64,000 nucleotides of DNA from Exobacillus caeni (GTDB lineage: Bacteria; Bacillota; Bacilli; Bacillales; Guptibacillaceae): NCBI RefSeq assembly GCF_005747095.1, contig NZ_SWLG01000013.1, positions 1-64,000 of the forward strand. Reading direction: 5' to 3'. The notes under the pieces are model-generated. The model ran no database searches. It saw nothing but the letters and a program-made list of their open reading frames with translations, and was not told the origin of the DNA. The position numbers and the translations under genes are program-made. Positions within the stretch are counted from its first letter, which is position 1. The number at the start of each line of letters is the position of its first letter. This document shows positions 49,340-57,048 of this stretch, in pieces.

Positions 49340-50287
49340 ATGCTACTGAACGAAATTTCATCATATGAACAATACGAGTCTATGAAACATCAACAGGAGT
49401 ACTGGGACCGGAAGATAGAAGAAATAATTATGCAAGAAAACATGAAGCTGCTACCGGTTCGGCGTTTTTCATACGGAGCTGCAATCGTCTACAGCTATGA
49501 TGAACGCTATGTCTTCAAGCTGTATCCGTCATTTGAAAAAGACCAGTTTGAAAGAGAAAAAGAAGCCCTCGAAGCGATCAAAGGGCAGATAACTTCGGTC
49601 GAAACTCCGGAGCTTATCGCTGCCGGAAATTTTGAAGGCTGGGATTATATCATCATGACGCAGCTTAAAGGGGACCTGTTGATTGATATATGGGATGGAA
49701 TGACCTTTAAAGAAAAACAGTCATTGAGCGAAAGGCTGGGCAAAACGATTAAAGAATTTCATCAGATTTCAGCCGTGAATCTGAAGGGGTTAAAGGTGGA
49801 ATGGGACAGGTTTATTCAAGAACAGCTGCTCAACATGAAGGAACATCATCAAAACCAACAGCTAAAAGATTATCTTTATGAGGAGCTCGATTCCTATGTT
49901 AAAGAGGAAACGATCGACTATCATCCGGATTTAAAGTTACTTACAGGGGAATACACCCCGTTTAACCTGATGATGAATAAAGTGGATGGAACCTGGAAGC
50001 TGACAGGCGTTATCGACTTCGCGGACTGTTTTGTGGGAGACGGTGACTACGACTTACTCGGACCGATCCTATTCATGTATAAAGGGGACGAAGAACTGAT
50101 CAGACGTTTTTTGCATGCCTACGGTTATGGGGAGAATGATCTTAATGAAAATTTCCGAAAGAAGCTAATGACGTATACGCTGCTCCACCGGTACAGTGAT
50201 ATCAACTATTTTATCTCGCTTAATAAGCGGGCGGGTGCGGTTCGGAGTTTGGAAGAGCTTGGGAAGGTGTTTTTTGGTTTTGGATGA
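49340..50287 (+). CDS. Aminoglycoside phosphotransferase-fold protein with altered catalytic loop
   Basis: 315 residues of the APH/choline kinase fold. An N-lobe Lys is in YVFKLYPSF (near 75). The catalytic loop, normally HxDxxxxN, reads LLTGEYTPFNLMM (near 206-218), so Glu replaces Asp and Thr-Gly precede it; the downstream metal motif is DFADCFVGDGDYD. I think a subgroup with GEYTPxN exists, so it may still be active on a non-drug substrate. Nothing nearby suggests resistance. No strong ribosome site. Confidence 0.75.
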   Translation: MLLNEISSYEQYESMKHQQEYWDRKIEEIIMQENMKLLPVRRFSYGAAIVYSYDERYVFKLYPSFEKDQFEREKEALEAIKGQITSVETPELIAAGNFEGWDYIIMTQLKGDLLIDIWDGMTFKEKQSLSERLGKTIKEFHQISAVNLKGLKVEWDRFIQEQLLNMKEHHQNQQLKDYLYEELDSYVKEETIDYHPDLKLLTGEYTPFNLMMNKVDGTWKLTGVIDFADCFVGDGDYDLLGPILFMYKGDEELIRRFLHAYGYGENDLNENFRKKLMTYTLLHRYSDINYFISLNKRAGAVRSLEELGKVFFGFG

Positions 50288-50340
50288 GGGGTTAGTATAT
50301 AGATTCGAATTTTAAGGTTTGTTTTTTTATTGGGGGAAGT

Positions 50341-50508
50341 TTGTTCTGGTTTCAGGTTAGCTTATGCTGGTTTCAGAAATACTTATTCTAGGTTCATCGA
50401 AGGTTATTCTTTATTCGAATAAGCTTATTCTTGTTTCGGAGAATTTTATTCTAGTTTCAGAAAAAAATATTCTAGATTCAGAGAGATTTATTCGTGTTTC
50501 AAAGGCAT
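50341..50508 (+). repeat. Eight 21-bp phased degenerate repeats (array 2)
   Basis: Eight contiguous units, starting every 21 bp from 50341 to 50488, with consensus TTATTCTAGTTTCAGA and a variable tail. There is no ORF and no spacer between units. Array 1 (11262-11366) has the same period and the core TATTNNAGTTTCAG. It lies between converging genes, so it is not an obvious promoter. Confidence 0.85.
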
Positions 50509-50530
50509 TTTTCATCAAATGCATTAATTG

Positions 50531-51505
50531 TTAACTGAAAGAGTAATGATATATTCTGTCTTTCTTGTTTCCGGTTTGTGGTAATTCCATCTTCTTTAGG
50601 AAAGTTGTTACTAAGTCTTTTTTATTGGAGTGAAGTCCCAAAAACTCCCGACATTCCCTATTAGTTATCGAATGATGAACAAGAAGATAATCCATAATTG
50701 CTTGCTTGTGACTTGTTCTTGAATGGATCTTACAGTTGGGACAAAACCAGGTCCTATGCTTTCGCACCATGGAAAATCTTGAACATTCCGGGCATTGCAC
50801 TCCGTTCATCAAGTCCTTTGAAGTTAAACCATAACTGGACAAAATATCTATTTCCGCAGGCTGATGATTAGAAATTAAAAGATTGCACAAATGCTGGATG
50901 CCGTTCTTATCAAGATGCTTCTGTTGATGTTTTGATTCAATTTCTTTAATTTTATCGATCACATTTTCTAAATGGGTAACTTTCCTATAAACAACTGGAT
51001 TTTCTTTATCTGCTTTTAAAACAGCTGTTGGATTACTGATCACGATGAGGTCTTCAATAGGAAGAGGTTGAAACTGATGCTTTTCCAACCATTGATATAG
51101 TTGGATTTTTTGGCGTTGGGTTTGAAAGAGGGGGTTCTGATATCGTTCCTCTCTATCGTGTTGCGTACGAATAAACTGGTTAAAATCATTATCAAATAGC
51201 AGAGTCCCGTTAATATTTTTCACTTCAAGAATGACAATAACTTTAGACGTAACTACAAGACTATCGATCTGAAAAAAGCGATTGGAAATTCGAAGCCTAA
51301 CATCGTTAATTATCCAATAATCTTTTTGCGGCAGAAGGCTTAAAAAGTAATCCAAATTCTGCTCTCCCCTGAAACCAGCCTTTCTTTTAGCTGAGTCTTC
51401 TTGTATCTCTTGATATTTATTGTGATTCTCAGGCAGCCTTCTTTCCAGCACTTCATTCATTAAAATCCTTACTGGCATTTTTCTTTTCTTTAATATCAAA
51501 CGCAT
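50531..51505 (-). CDS. NERD-domain protein with C-terminal zinc ribbon
   Basis: 324 residues. The NERD (nuclease-related) domain spans about 40-150, with the endonuclease-like core QIDSLVVTSKVIVILEVKN (near 78-96; D...ExK). A zinc ribbon follows, CPECSRFSMVRKHRTWFCPN with a final Cys (about 239-260), then a helical domain. NERD proteins are thought to act on DNA or RNA. No partner genes flank it, so a defence role is not supported. AGAAGGGA precedes the start. Confidence 0.82.
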   Translation of the reverse strand: MRLILKKRKMPVRILMNEVLERRLPENHNKYQEIQEDSAKRKAGFRGEQNLDYFLSLLPQKDYWIINDVRLRISNRFFQIDSLVVTSKVIVILEVKNINGTLLFDNDFNQFIRTQHDREERYQNPLFQTQRQKIQLYQWLEKHQFQPLPIEDLIVISNPTAVLKADKENPVVYRKVTHLENVIDKIKEIESKHQQKHLDKNGIQHLCNLLISNHQPAEIDILSSYGLTSKDLMNGVQCPECSRFSMVRKHRTWFCPNCKIHSRTSHKQAIMDYLLVHHSITNRECREFLGLHSNKKDLVTTFLKKMELPQTGNKKDRIYHYSFS

Positions 51506-51570
51506 CGTTCCCTTCTGTTTATGCTGAATAGTAATTTCGAGTAAAAAAATAAATTTCCTCCAACAATAAA

Positions 51571-51612
51571 AAACAAAAACAAACCGGCATTCACCGCGGT
51601 TTGTTTTTGTTT
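51571..51612 (-). terminator. Terminator of the FbpA-like gene
   Basis: AAACAAAAACAAACCG and CGGTTTGTTTTTGTTT form a 16-bp stem around GCATTCACCG. It overlaps the stop codon on the minus strand. Confidence 0.75.
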
Positions 51613-51781
51613 AAGTATATTTTTTAATTTTCTGCTTCACTTTATTATATTCATGTTTTAATTCTTCCATGGATGCTTCGTAAAGCTGTTTGCCATCAGG
51701 CATTTTGTAAAGCTGAAAGTTGATCAATTCGTTGATAAGCTGGTCTTTTTCTAAAAGTCCATTCCGAGCTAACTCAGGCAT
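51611..51781 (-). CDS. fbpA: FbpA-like small protein
   Basis: 56 residues, too short for many gene finders. The core LLEKDQLINELINFQLYKMP and DGKQLYEASMEELKHEYNKV matches the Fur-regulated basic protein A family, whose members read like LIxKLIxxGxYK then QLYExTLxELExEY. FbpA belongs to the iron-sparing response of B. subtilis. Two in-frame ATGs follow AAAGGAGGTTGA; the second (51781) is 9 bases from the site. No clear Fur box is seen. The partner-like FbpB gene is 48 kb away. Confidence 0.65.
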   Translation of the reverse strand: MPELARNGLLEKDQLINELINFQLYKMPDGKQLYEASMEELKHEYNKVKQKIKKYT

Positions 51782-51966
51782 CAACATTCAACCTCCTTTT
51801 TTAAAGTTTAATTCTAGGGGTGTTTTGAGAGGCCAAAAAACGAAACCACTGTATTATACCTTTTATTTTTGCACCATAAACCTCTTTTTGCATATATATA
51901 CTTTTCGTTATAAAGCTGTAAAACCAACCTATTTTGGAAGGAATCTTGTATATTGGGAGAGAATTG

Positions 51967-52059
51967 ATGGAGTATTCGAGTAGACAGGTGAATAAAATAA
52001 AATCAGGGACATACTTTATAACAAATAAACAGGACAATTTGTTCCTACTTGAAATATGA
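51967..52059 (+). CDS. Possible 30-residue peptide
   Basis: ATG 51967 follows GGGAGAG and opens a frame that reads SSRQVNKIKSGTYFITNKQD and NLFLLEI. It is the only coding-like feature in 51782-52108, which is otherwise AT-rich spacer. Weak support. Confidence 0.25.
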   Translation: MEYSSRQVNKIKSGTYFITNKQDNLFLLEI

Positions 52060-52108
52060 TTACTTTCTAAAAAATCCTGCATGTTTACTTTGATAGAGGG
52101 GGATATCC

Positions 52109-52705
52109 ATGGCTAATCAACTAAAGAAGCTTTGCGTGTTTTGTGGGTCAAGCCCTGGCAAGAGTGAAATATACATGGAGAAAGTCAAGCTTCTTGGTAA
52201 TGAGTTTGCTTCCCAAAATATCGCTCTTGTCTATGGTGGCGGGAACGTTGGATTGATGGGAGAAATTTCTCGGGCGGTACTTGAAGACGGGGGAAATGTG
52301 ACAGGGGTTATCCCAAAAAAGATATACGAGAATGTTGAACACGTGGAATTAACGGAGCTGTTCGTCGTTGATACGATGCATGAACGGAAAGCCAAAATGT
52401 ATGAGATCGCCGATGGATTTATCGCGATGCCAGGCGGTGTGGGGACGCTTGAAGAACTGGCAGAAGTGATCACCTGGTATCAGCTTGGCTACCATAATAA
52501 ACCGGTCGGCCTCTATAATATCGACGGCTATTATGAGGGCCTTCTTGATCTGTTCGAGCATATGATCGAAGAAGGGTTCATGAAAAGGCAAAACATCCAG
52601 AGCATTATCGTGGACGATGATCCGGTTCAACTGCTTCGGAAAATGGAAAATGTGCAGGTCCAGAATATCGATAAATACAAAGACAGATTTACAGATAAGT
52701 TATAA
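52109..52705 (+). CDS. LOG family protein (TIGR00730, YvdD-like)
   Basis: 198 residues with a Rossmann fold: VFCGSSPGKSEIY near 11, LVYGGGNVGLMG near 40-51, ERKAKM near 92 and PGGVGTLEE near 109-117, which define the LOG family. Many members are cytokinin riboside 5'-monophosphate phosphoribohydrolases, hydrolysing AMP-like nucleotides to base and ribose phosphate. The bacterial role is often nucleotide salvage. GAGGGGG precedes ATG 52109. Confidence 0.92.
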   Translation: MANQLKKLCVFCGSSPGKSEIYMEKVKLLGNEFASQNIALVYGGGNVGLMGEISRAVLEDGGNVTGVIPKKIYENVEHVELTELFVVDTMHERKAKMYEIADGFIAMPGGVGTLEELAEVITWYQLGYHNKPVGLYNIDGYYEGLLDLFEHMIEEGFMKRQNIQSIIVDDDPVQLLRKMENVQVQNIDKYKDRFTDKL

Positions 52706-52834
52706 AGGTAAACTGGCTTTAGCGAGCCGGGAAAATAAACCGGTTGCTGAGATCCTGGAAGAAATTTTGGCAGAGATCAAAAGTCGAAAAGAGGCCAGGG
52801 TATAGGAAGGGATACAGATAAAGTAAGCATGTTG

Positions 52835-52863
52835 GTCAGGCCGAAGTTGGTCTGGCTTATTTT
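52835..52863 (+). terminator. Likely terminator
   Basis: GTCAGGCC (52835-52842) pairs with GGTCTGGC (52849-52856), with two G-U pairs, followed by TTATTTTG. Between the LOG gene and here a coding-like tail (ENKPVAEILEEILAEIKSRK) has no proper start. I see no gene in 52864-53047. Confidence 0.55.
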
Positions 52864-53047
52864 GTTTTCCAGGGTAGGCATAAAGAGGGGGATTCATGGA
52901 AAAAAATAGCTTCTTCCTGCTACGAAAGGATTCCTTTTAAATTTGAAAAGATAGATACTACTTCTCAATTGATGGAAATAAGGTTTTACCAGATTTTAAG
53001 GGTGGTAGTCTACAAGAGGAATAAAAAGGTAAAGGAGGAAGGTAATA

Positions 53048-53668
53048 GTGAAAAAAGTAATTGCATGTTTTTTGTCACTGCTCTTGTCTGTGTCTATGTT
53101 GGTTCCGGCAACAAATGTTAGTGCGGCCTCTTTATTGAAGACTGGCAGTTCTGGAGAAGACGTGGCGACTTTGCAAACACAACTGCATAAAATGGGGTTC
53201 TTTAAGACAACAGTGAACGGATATTATGACCGTGTCACAAAACAGGCCATAGAAAAATTCCAGAAAGAAAGAGGCCTTGTTGTGGATGGGATTGCAGGCC
53301 CGATGACGTTAGGGGCGGTTGAAAACATAAACGAAATAGCTCATATTGTCCATGGCGAAGCAAGAGGGGAAACATATGAAGGGCAAGTGGCAGTCGCTGC
53401 AGTCATTTTGAACAGGGTAGAATCCGACAAGTTTCCTGATTCGATAAAAAATGTAATCTATCAAGAGAATGCTTTTTCAGCAGTAAATGACGGACAGTAT
53501 AGGCTGCCGCCAGATCACTATGCTTATCGTGCCACGATCGATGCGTTAAATGGATGGGATCCTTCCCGTGGTTCAACCTATTACTATAATCCTGATATCG
53601 CGACAGACGAATGGATATTTACACGCACGACAGTAAAATCGATACATAACCATGTGTTTGCCAGGTGA
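53048..53668 (+). CDS. Cell wall hydrolase, SleB family with peptidoglycan-binding domain
   Basis: 206 residues. Signal peptide with cleavage near VSA (residue ~26), a PG_binding_1 domain (KTGSSGEDVATLQTQLHKMG to about 85), then the Hydrolase_2/SleB domain, with catalytic Glu in IVHGEARGETYEGQVAVAAV (near 99-118) and DSIKNVIYQENAFSAV. SleB is a spore cortex-lytic transglycosylase used in germination; it is usually about 300 residues with a central linker, so this compact form may be SleB-like rather than SleB itself. AAAGGAGGAAGG precedes the start. Confidence 0.85.
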   Translation: MKKVIACFLSLLLSVSMLVPATNVSAASLLKTGSSGEDVATLQTQLHKMGFFKTTVNGYYDRVTKQAIEKFQKERGLVVDGIAGPMTLGAVENINEIAHIVHGEARGETYEGQVAVAAVILNRVESDKFPDSIKNVIYQENAFSAVNDGQYRLPPDHYAYRATIDALNGWDPSRGSTYYYNPDIATDEWIFTRTTVKSIHNHVFAR

Positions 53669-53715
53669 ACACCAGATGAAGGAAGTATACCGATTCTTCT
53701 CCCATGCGGCACACT

Positions 53716-53740
53716 GTTTAATCGAACTTCAGCAGGGTAC
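53716..53740 (+). promoter_or_regulatory. Sigma-B-like promoter of the short YtxH gene
   Basis: GTTTAA (53716-53721), a 13-base spacer and GGGTAC (53735-53740) fit the general stress consensus GTTTAA-N13/14-GGGTAT with one change. Confidence 0.6.
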
Positions 53741-53790
53741 TATTTTTATGGTTACCTTTAGTCTGACTTTTGCTGGAAAGGAGGACGGGA

Positions 53791-53952
53791 ATGGATAATC
53801 TAAAAGAGTATGATCCAACAAAAGGAAAAAACGAGGAAAAGCAGAAAGAAAGGAAAAAGCTAATGAAAATAGGCTCTGTCGCCTTTCTCGTCGGAGGAGG
53901 AATCGGTGCTGTGACCGGTATTCTTTTCGTTCCGAGAAAAGGAAGAACTTAG
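53791..53952 (+). CDS. Short YtxH-like protein
   Basis: 53 residues. A charged N-terminus (KEYDPTKGKNEEKQKERKKL) precedes one hydrophobic Gly-rich helix, SVAFLVGGGIGAVTGILFVP, ending RKGR. This is the membrane part of YtxH general stress proteins, without their long helical tail. AAAGGAGG supports ATG 53791. A sigma-B-like promoter is upstream; the ytxGHJ operon of B. subtilis is also sigma-B dependent. Confidence 0.7.
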   Translation: MDNLKEYDPTKGKNEEKQKERKKLMKIGSVAFLVGGGIGAVTGILFVPRKGRT

Positions 53953-53982
53953 CAAAATGGGGAAATGAAGAACTAACCGAAA

Positions 53983-54008
53983 GTTTACGAGTTTTCAGAA
54001 CCGGGTAT
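53983..54008 (+). promoter_or_regulatory. Sigma-B-like promoter of the YkuS-YtxH-YkuS gene
   Basis: GTTTAC (53983-53988), a 14-base spacer and GGGTAT (54003-54008), one change from consensus. Confidence 0.65.
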
Positions 54009-54047
54009 TGCTATTAGAAGTTATCTATTGTGAAAGGAGAATGGTCA

Positions 54048-54887
54048 ATGGCTAAAGTGGCAGTAGAAGAACCGCTTACTGATGTTCACCAACAACTGTT
54101 AGAAAAAGGGTTTAAGGCGAAAATGTTTCGCAATGAAGAAAAACTAAAAAAAGTTGATTGCTGTGTTGTCCGAGGAAAAGAGGACCTGTTAGATGACAGA
54201 AACTTGAAGAATACTCCCATTGTTGAAGCGAGGGGACGTTCTGTACACGAGATCGTTTCGGAAGTGCAACAGCATATTGACAGGCAACAGAGTGGCAAGG
54301 ACTATGGCAAGAAGCAGGCTGCAAAGGGACTGACAACAGGTTTGGTAACAGGAACTGTTATCGGAGCAACTGCTGGATTGCTGTTTGCCCCAAAAAGCGG
54401 GAAAGAAATGCGCAAGGATATCGCTGATGTATCTAAACAGGCAAAAGAAAAAACAACAGAAGTTGCCAGTACGGTAAAAGAAAAATCTTCTTCCATGAAA
54501 AATACGGTTAGCGAGAAGACGCAAGACGCCAAAGAAAAGGTCAATAAAGCGAAGGATAAAGTGACAGAAGCCGGCTCTAAAGTGAGCGAAAAGTTGAAAA
54601 GTAAATCATCCGGCTCTGAATCTAACACACAGGGGACCGGACTAAAAGTTGCTGTTGAACAACCGCTCACAGATGTAAAACAGGAACTTGAGAATAAAGG
54701 TTATGAAGTGGAAATGTTTAGAAATGAAGAAGATATCAATATGGATTTTGACTGCTGTGTTGCCCGAGGAAAAGAGGATCTTTCAGATAACACATTGAAC
54801 GGCATGCCTGTTGTTGAAGCGAGAGGGCTTTCTGTAAATGATATCGTTAAAGAGGTGCAGGATCACCTTGACAGGCAGCGTGCATAA
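54048..54887 (+). CDS. YkuS-YtxH-YkuS domain protein
   Basis: 279 residues with a mirror-like layout. Residues 1-80 and about 202-279 are two copies of a YkuS/UPF0180-like domain: VAVEEPLTDVHQQLLEKGF with DCCVVRGKEDL, and VAVEQPLTDVKQELENKGY with DCCVARGKEDL. Between them lie a YtxH-type Gly-rich hydrophobic segment (LVTGTVIGATAGLLFAPKSG near 100-120) and a Lys/Glu/Ser helical region (about 120-195) like LEA or apolipoprotein repeats. AAAGGAGA precedes ATG 54048. It has a sigma-B-like promoter and follows the short YtxH gene, so a membrane-linked stress protein is likely. Confidence 0.78.
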   Translation: MAKVAVEEPLTDVHQQLLEKGFKAKMFRNEEKLKKVDCCVVRGKEDLLDDRNLKNTPIVEARGRSVHEIVSEVQQHIDRQQSGKDYGKKQAAKGLTTGLVTGTVIGATAGLLFAPKSGKEMRKDIADVSKQAKEKTTEVASTVKEKSSSMKNTVSEKTQDAKEKVNKAKDKVTEAGSKVSEKLKSKSSGSESNTQGTGLKVAVEQPLTDVKQELENKGYEVEMFRNEEDINMDFDCCVARGKEDLSDNTLNGMPVVEARGLSVNDIVKEVQDHLDRQRA

Positions 54888-54946
54888 AAAATATAAAGAA
54901 TGATAAAAGAGGCTACCTGGTTATCAGGAGCCTTTTTTTCTTTTCG

Positions 54947-56044
54947 TCATTCTGGCATCGGTCCGGAGTATTCGGAAGCAGGGCGTATGATGCGGTTGTT
55001 CTCGTTTTGTTCCAAAACGTTGGCGATCCAGCCTATGATTCTACTTGAGGTAAAAGCTGAAGTGAACAGCTCTGTTGGAAGATCGATCGCTTTTAGAATG
55101 GCAGCAGCGTAAAATTCTACATTCGTATAAAGCTTTCTTCCCGGTTTATATTCATTTAAAAGCTCGATGGCGAGGTCTTCTACTTCGTTAGCCAGGCTAA
55201 ACCAAGGATCATCTTCGGAGAATTCCGCAGTGATCGTCCGCAATGCTTCTGCCCGCGGGTCCTGTGTTTTGTATACACGATGGCCAAATCCCATCAACCT
55301 TTCGCCGCCTTTAAGCTTTCTCCTTAATACATCTTCTGCGTTTTCTTTGCTGCCGATCTCATCAAGCAGTTCGATCACCCCGGAAGGTGCCCCGCCATGA
55401 AGAGGGCCCTTCATCGCTCCGATCGCTCCAGAAATTGCGGAAGCCAGATCGGATTGTGTGGAAGCGATTACTCTTGCAGTAAAGGTAGAGGCGTTCATTC
55501 CGTGTTCCATTGTGAGGATCAGGTAGGCGCTCAGTGCTTTAACATGTGATTGAGACGGCTGTTCCTCCTTCAGCATGTAGAGGAAGTTTGCAACATGGTT
55601 AAGATTATCAGAAGGCTCTATAGGTGAAAGTCCATTGATCCTTCGATACCTGTAACTAATAACAGTCGGCAAAACTGCGGTGAGCGATAACGCCTGTTCT
55701 GTGGTGGAAGGCCACTGGTATTCCTCGGTTCCCATTGCTGAAACAACAGTGCGAAGAACACTCATAAGTTCCATTTTCTCCGGCAAGTTATCAATGATCG
55801 TTTTAATGTAATCCGGCAGTCTCCGATTTGCCTTCAGTATTTCCCCAAATTCATGGAGTTCTGTTTTGTTAGGCAAGCTGCCGTACCAGAGCAAGTATGC
55901 AACCTCTTCAAATGAGTAAGAAATGGCAAGGTCTTTTGCCCAGTGTCCCCGGTAAACAAGATGGCCCTTATTGCCATCGACAAGACTGATTTCCGAAATT
56001 GCAGCCACGACTCCTTCAAGGCCTGCTGTTTTCATATCGTTCAC
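54947..56044 (-). CDS. citA: Citrate synthase CitA-type
   Basis: 365 residues. Catalytic residues line up as His216 (GPLHGGAP), His255 (MGFGHRVYKTQDPRA) and Glu310 (LYTNVEFYAA). In most citrate synthases the last is Asp; I recall the same Asp-to-Glu change and low activity for B. subtilis CitA, the minor enzyme. It should condense oxaloacetate with acetyl-CoA, perhaps propionyl-CoA. The start at 56044 faces the LysR-type gene at 56158, the same divergent layout as citA-citR of B. subtilis. Confidence 0.9.
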   Translation of the reverse strand: MNDMKTAGLEGVVAAISEISLVDGNKGHLVYRGHWAKDLAISYSFEEVAYLLWYGSLPNKTELHEFGEILKANRRLPDYIKTIIDNLPEKMELMSVLRTVVSAMGTEEYQWPSTTEQALSLTAVLPTVISYRYRRINGLSPIEPSDNLNHVANFLYMLKEEQPSQSHVKALSAYLILTMEHGMNASTFTARVIASTQSDLASAISGAIGAMKGPLHGGAPSGVIELLDEIGSKENAEDVLRRKLKGGERLMGFGHRVYKTQDPRAEALRTITAEFSEDDPWFSLANEVEDLAIELLNEYKPGRKLYTNVEFYAAAILKAIDLPTELFTSAFTSSRIIGWIANVLEQNENNRIIRPASEYSGPMPE

Positions 56045-56120
56045 TCCCTGATAACGTTTTCTTGTTTTTATTTTAAAACAGAAGTATCATTATGACTAAT
56101 AAATAATTAAGCTATAATTG

Positions 56121-56135
56121 ATTAAAGAATTTAAT
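56121..56135. promoter_or_regulatory. LysR-type operator candidate between citA and citR
   Basis: ATTAAAGAATTTAAT is a dyad (ATTAAA-GAA-TTTAAT) of the T-N11-A type bound by LysR regulators, 23 bases before the citR start and 77 bases from the citA start. Confidence 0.5.
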
Positions 56136-56157
56136 TGATTGTTTGGAGGGGAAGCGA

Positions 56158-57033
56158 TTGAATATTAAATGGCTGAATACCTTCGTAACAGCGGCAACCT
56201 ATGAAAACTACCGAGAAACTTCTGAAAAACTATACATATCCCAGCCTACCGTTTCGGTTCATATCCAGCAGCTTGAAAAAGAGATGGGGACAAAGTTATT
56301 TGAAAAAACAGGCCGAAACATTGTTTTAACCCAGGCAGGTAGAAGGTTTCTGCCTCATGCGAAAGCGATCATAGAAAGTTATAACGATGGACTTCACCAA
56401 ATGACAAGCTGGCAGCAGGGATACAGCCAGAAGTTGACGCTTGCAGTGTCCCCTCTCATCGCGAGCTCCATACTGCCGTATACCCTTCAGCAGTTCATGA
56501 AATTGCACCCACAGATTGAGGTTGTCGTTCAGGTGAGTGACTCCCATCAAATTGGAGACATGGTTCACAATGGCCAGGCAGATGTTGGTCTTTCTAGGAT
56601 GGAACCGTACGGAGGGAACGTTAAGTCAGAAGTTCTTTATGAGGACAGGGTTATTCTTGTCGTACCGCACGATGGCGGAGACCTGGAGACGAGTCCGCCG
56701 ATCGATGTGGAACAACTGTTGAAGGAGGAAACGCTCTTTACGTACAATCATCCGGTTTATTGGGATGAGCTTCTTACTGAAATCCGTTCCATTTATTCTG
56801 GGATACGGACGATGGTCGTTTCCCATGTTCATATTACTAAGAGGTTTATTGAAGAAGGGATCGGATTTTCATTTTTGCCTGTTTCAACGGTAAGAAGAGA
56901 GTTGATGGAAGGCAGGATGATGGAAGTACACACAGATCTGATTCGGCTTCCCGTAGCAAAAACCTATCTAGTAACTGGAAATGCAGGAAGAGAAGCAGAT
57001 CTGTTTTGCGAGTTTTTAAAGAAGAAATTCTAG
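56158..57033 (+). CDS. citR: LysR-family regulator CitR
   Basis: 291 residues, the same length as B. subtilis CitR. The N-terminal helix-turn-helix reads TFVTAATYENYRETSEKLYI with SQPTVSVHIQQLEKEMGTKL (about 7-46), followed by the periplasmic-binding-like effector domain. CitR represses citA in B. subtilis. TTG 56158 is chosen because GGAGGGG (56145-56151) is 6 bases upstream. The APH-fold gene follows after 15 bases. Confidence 0.88.
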   Translation: MNIKWLNTFVTAATYENYRETSEKLYISQPTVSVHIQQLEKEMGTKLFEKTGRNIVLTQAGRRFLPHAKAIIESYNDGLHQMTSWQQGYSQKLTLAVSPLIASSILPYTLQQFMKLHPQIEVVVQVSDSHQIGDMVHNGQADVGLSRMEPYGGNVKSEVLYEDRVILVVPHDGGDLETSPPIDVEQLLKEETLFTYNHPVYWDELLTEIRSIYSGIRTMVVSHVHITKRFIEEGIGFSFLPVSTVRRELMEGRMMEVHTDLIRLPVAKTYLVTGNAGREADLFCEFLKKKF

Positions 57034-57048
57034 CGATCGGAGGTTTCC

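Noticed and set aside
49340-50287. Aminoglycoside resistance gene
   Set aside because: The catalytic HxD loop is altered and there is no mobile or resistance context.
50341-50508. CRISPR array reading of the 21-bp repeats
   Set aside because: Units are contiguous and degenerate with no constant repeat and variable spacer layout, and no cas gene is present.
50531-51505. Anti-phage defence system around the NERD protein
   Set aside because: No helicase, protease, methylase or other defence partner is adjacent; neighbours are a repeat array and an FbpA-like gene.
52617-52805. 62-codon frame after the LOG-family gene
   Set aside because: Its start lies inside the LOG gene in another frame. Only the last ~30 codons look like protein, so at most it is a remnant.
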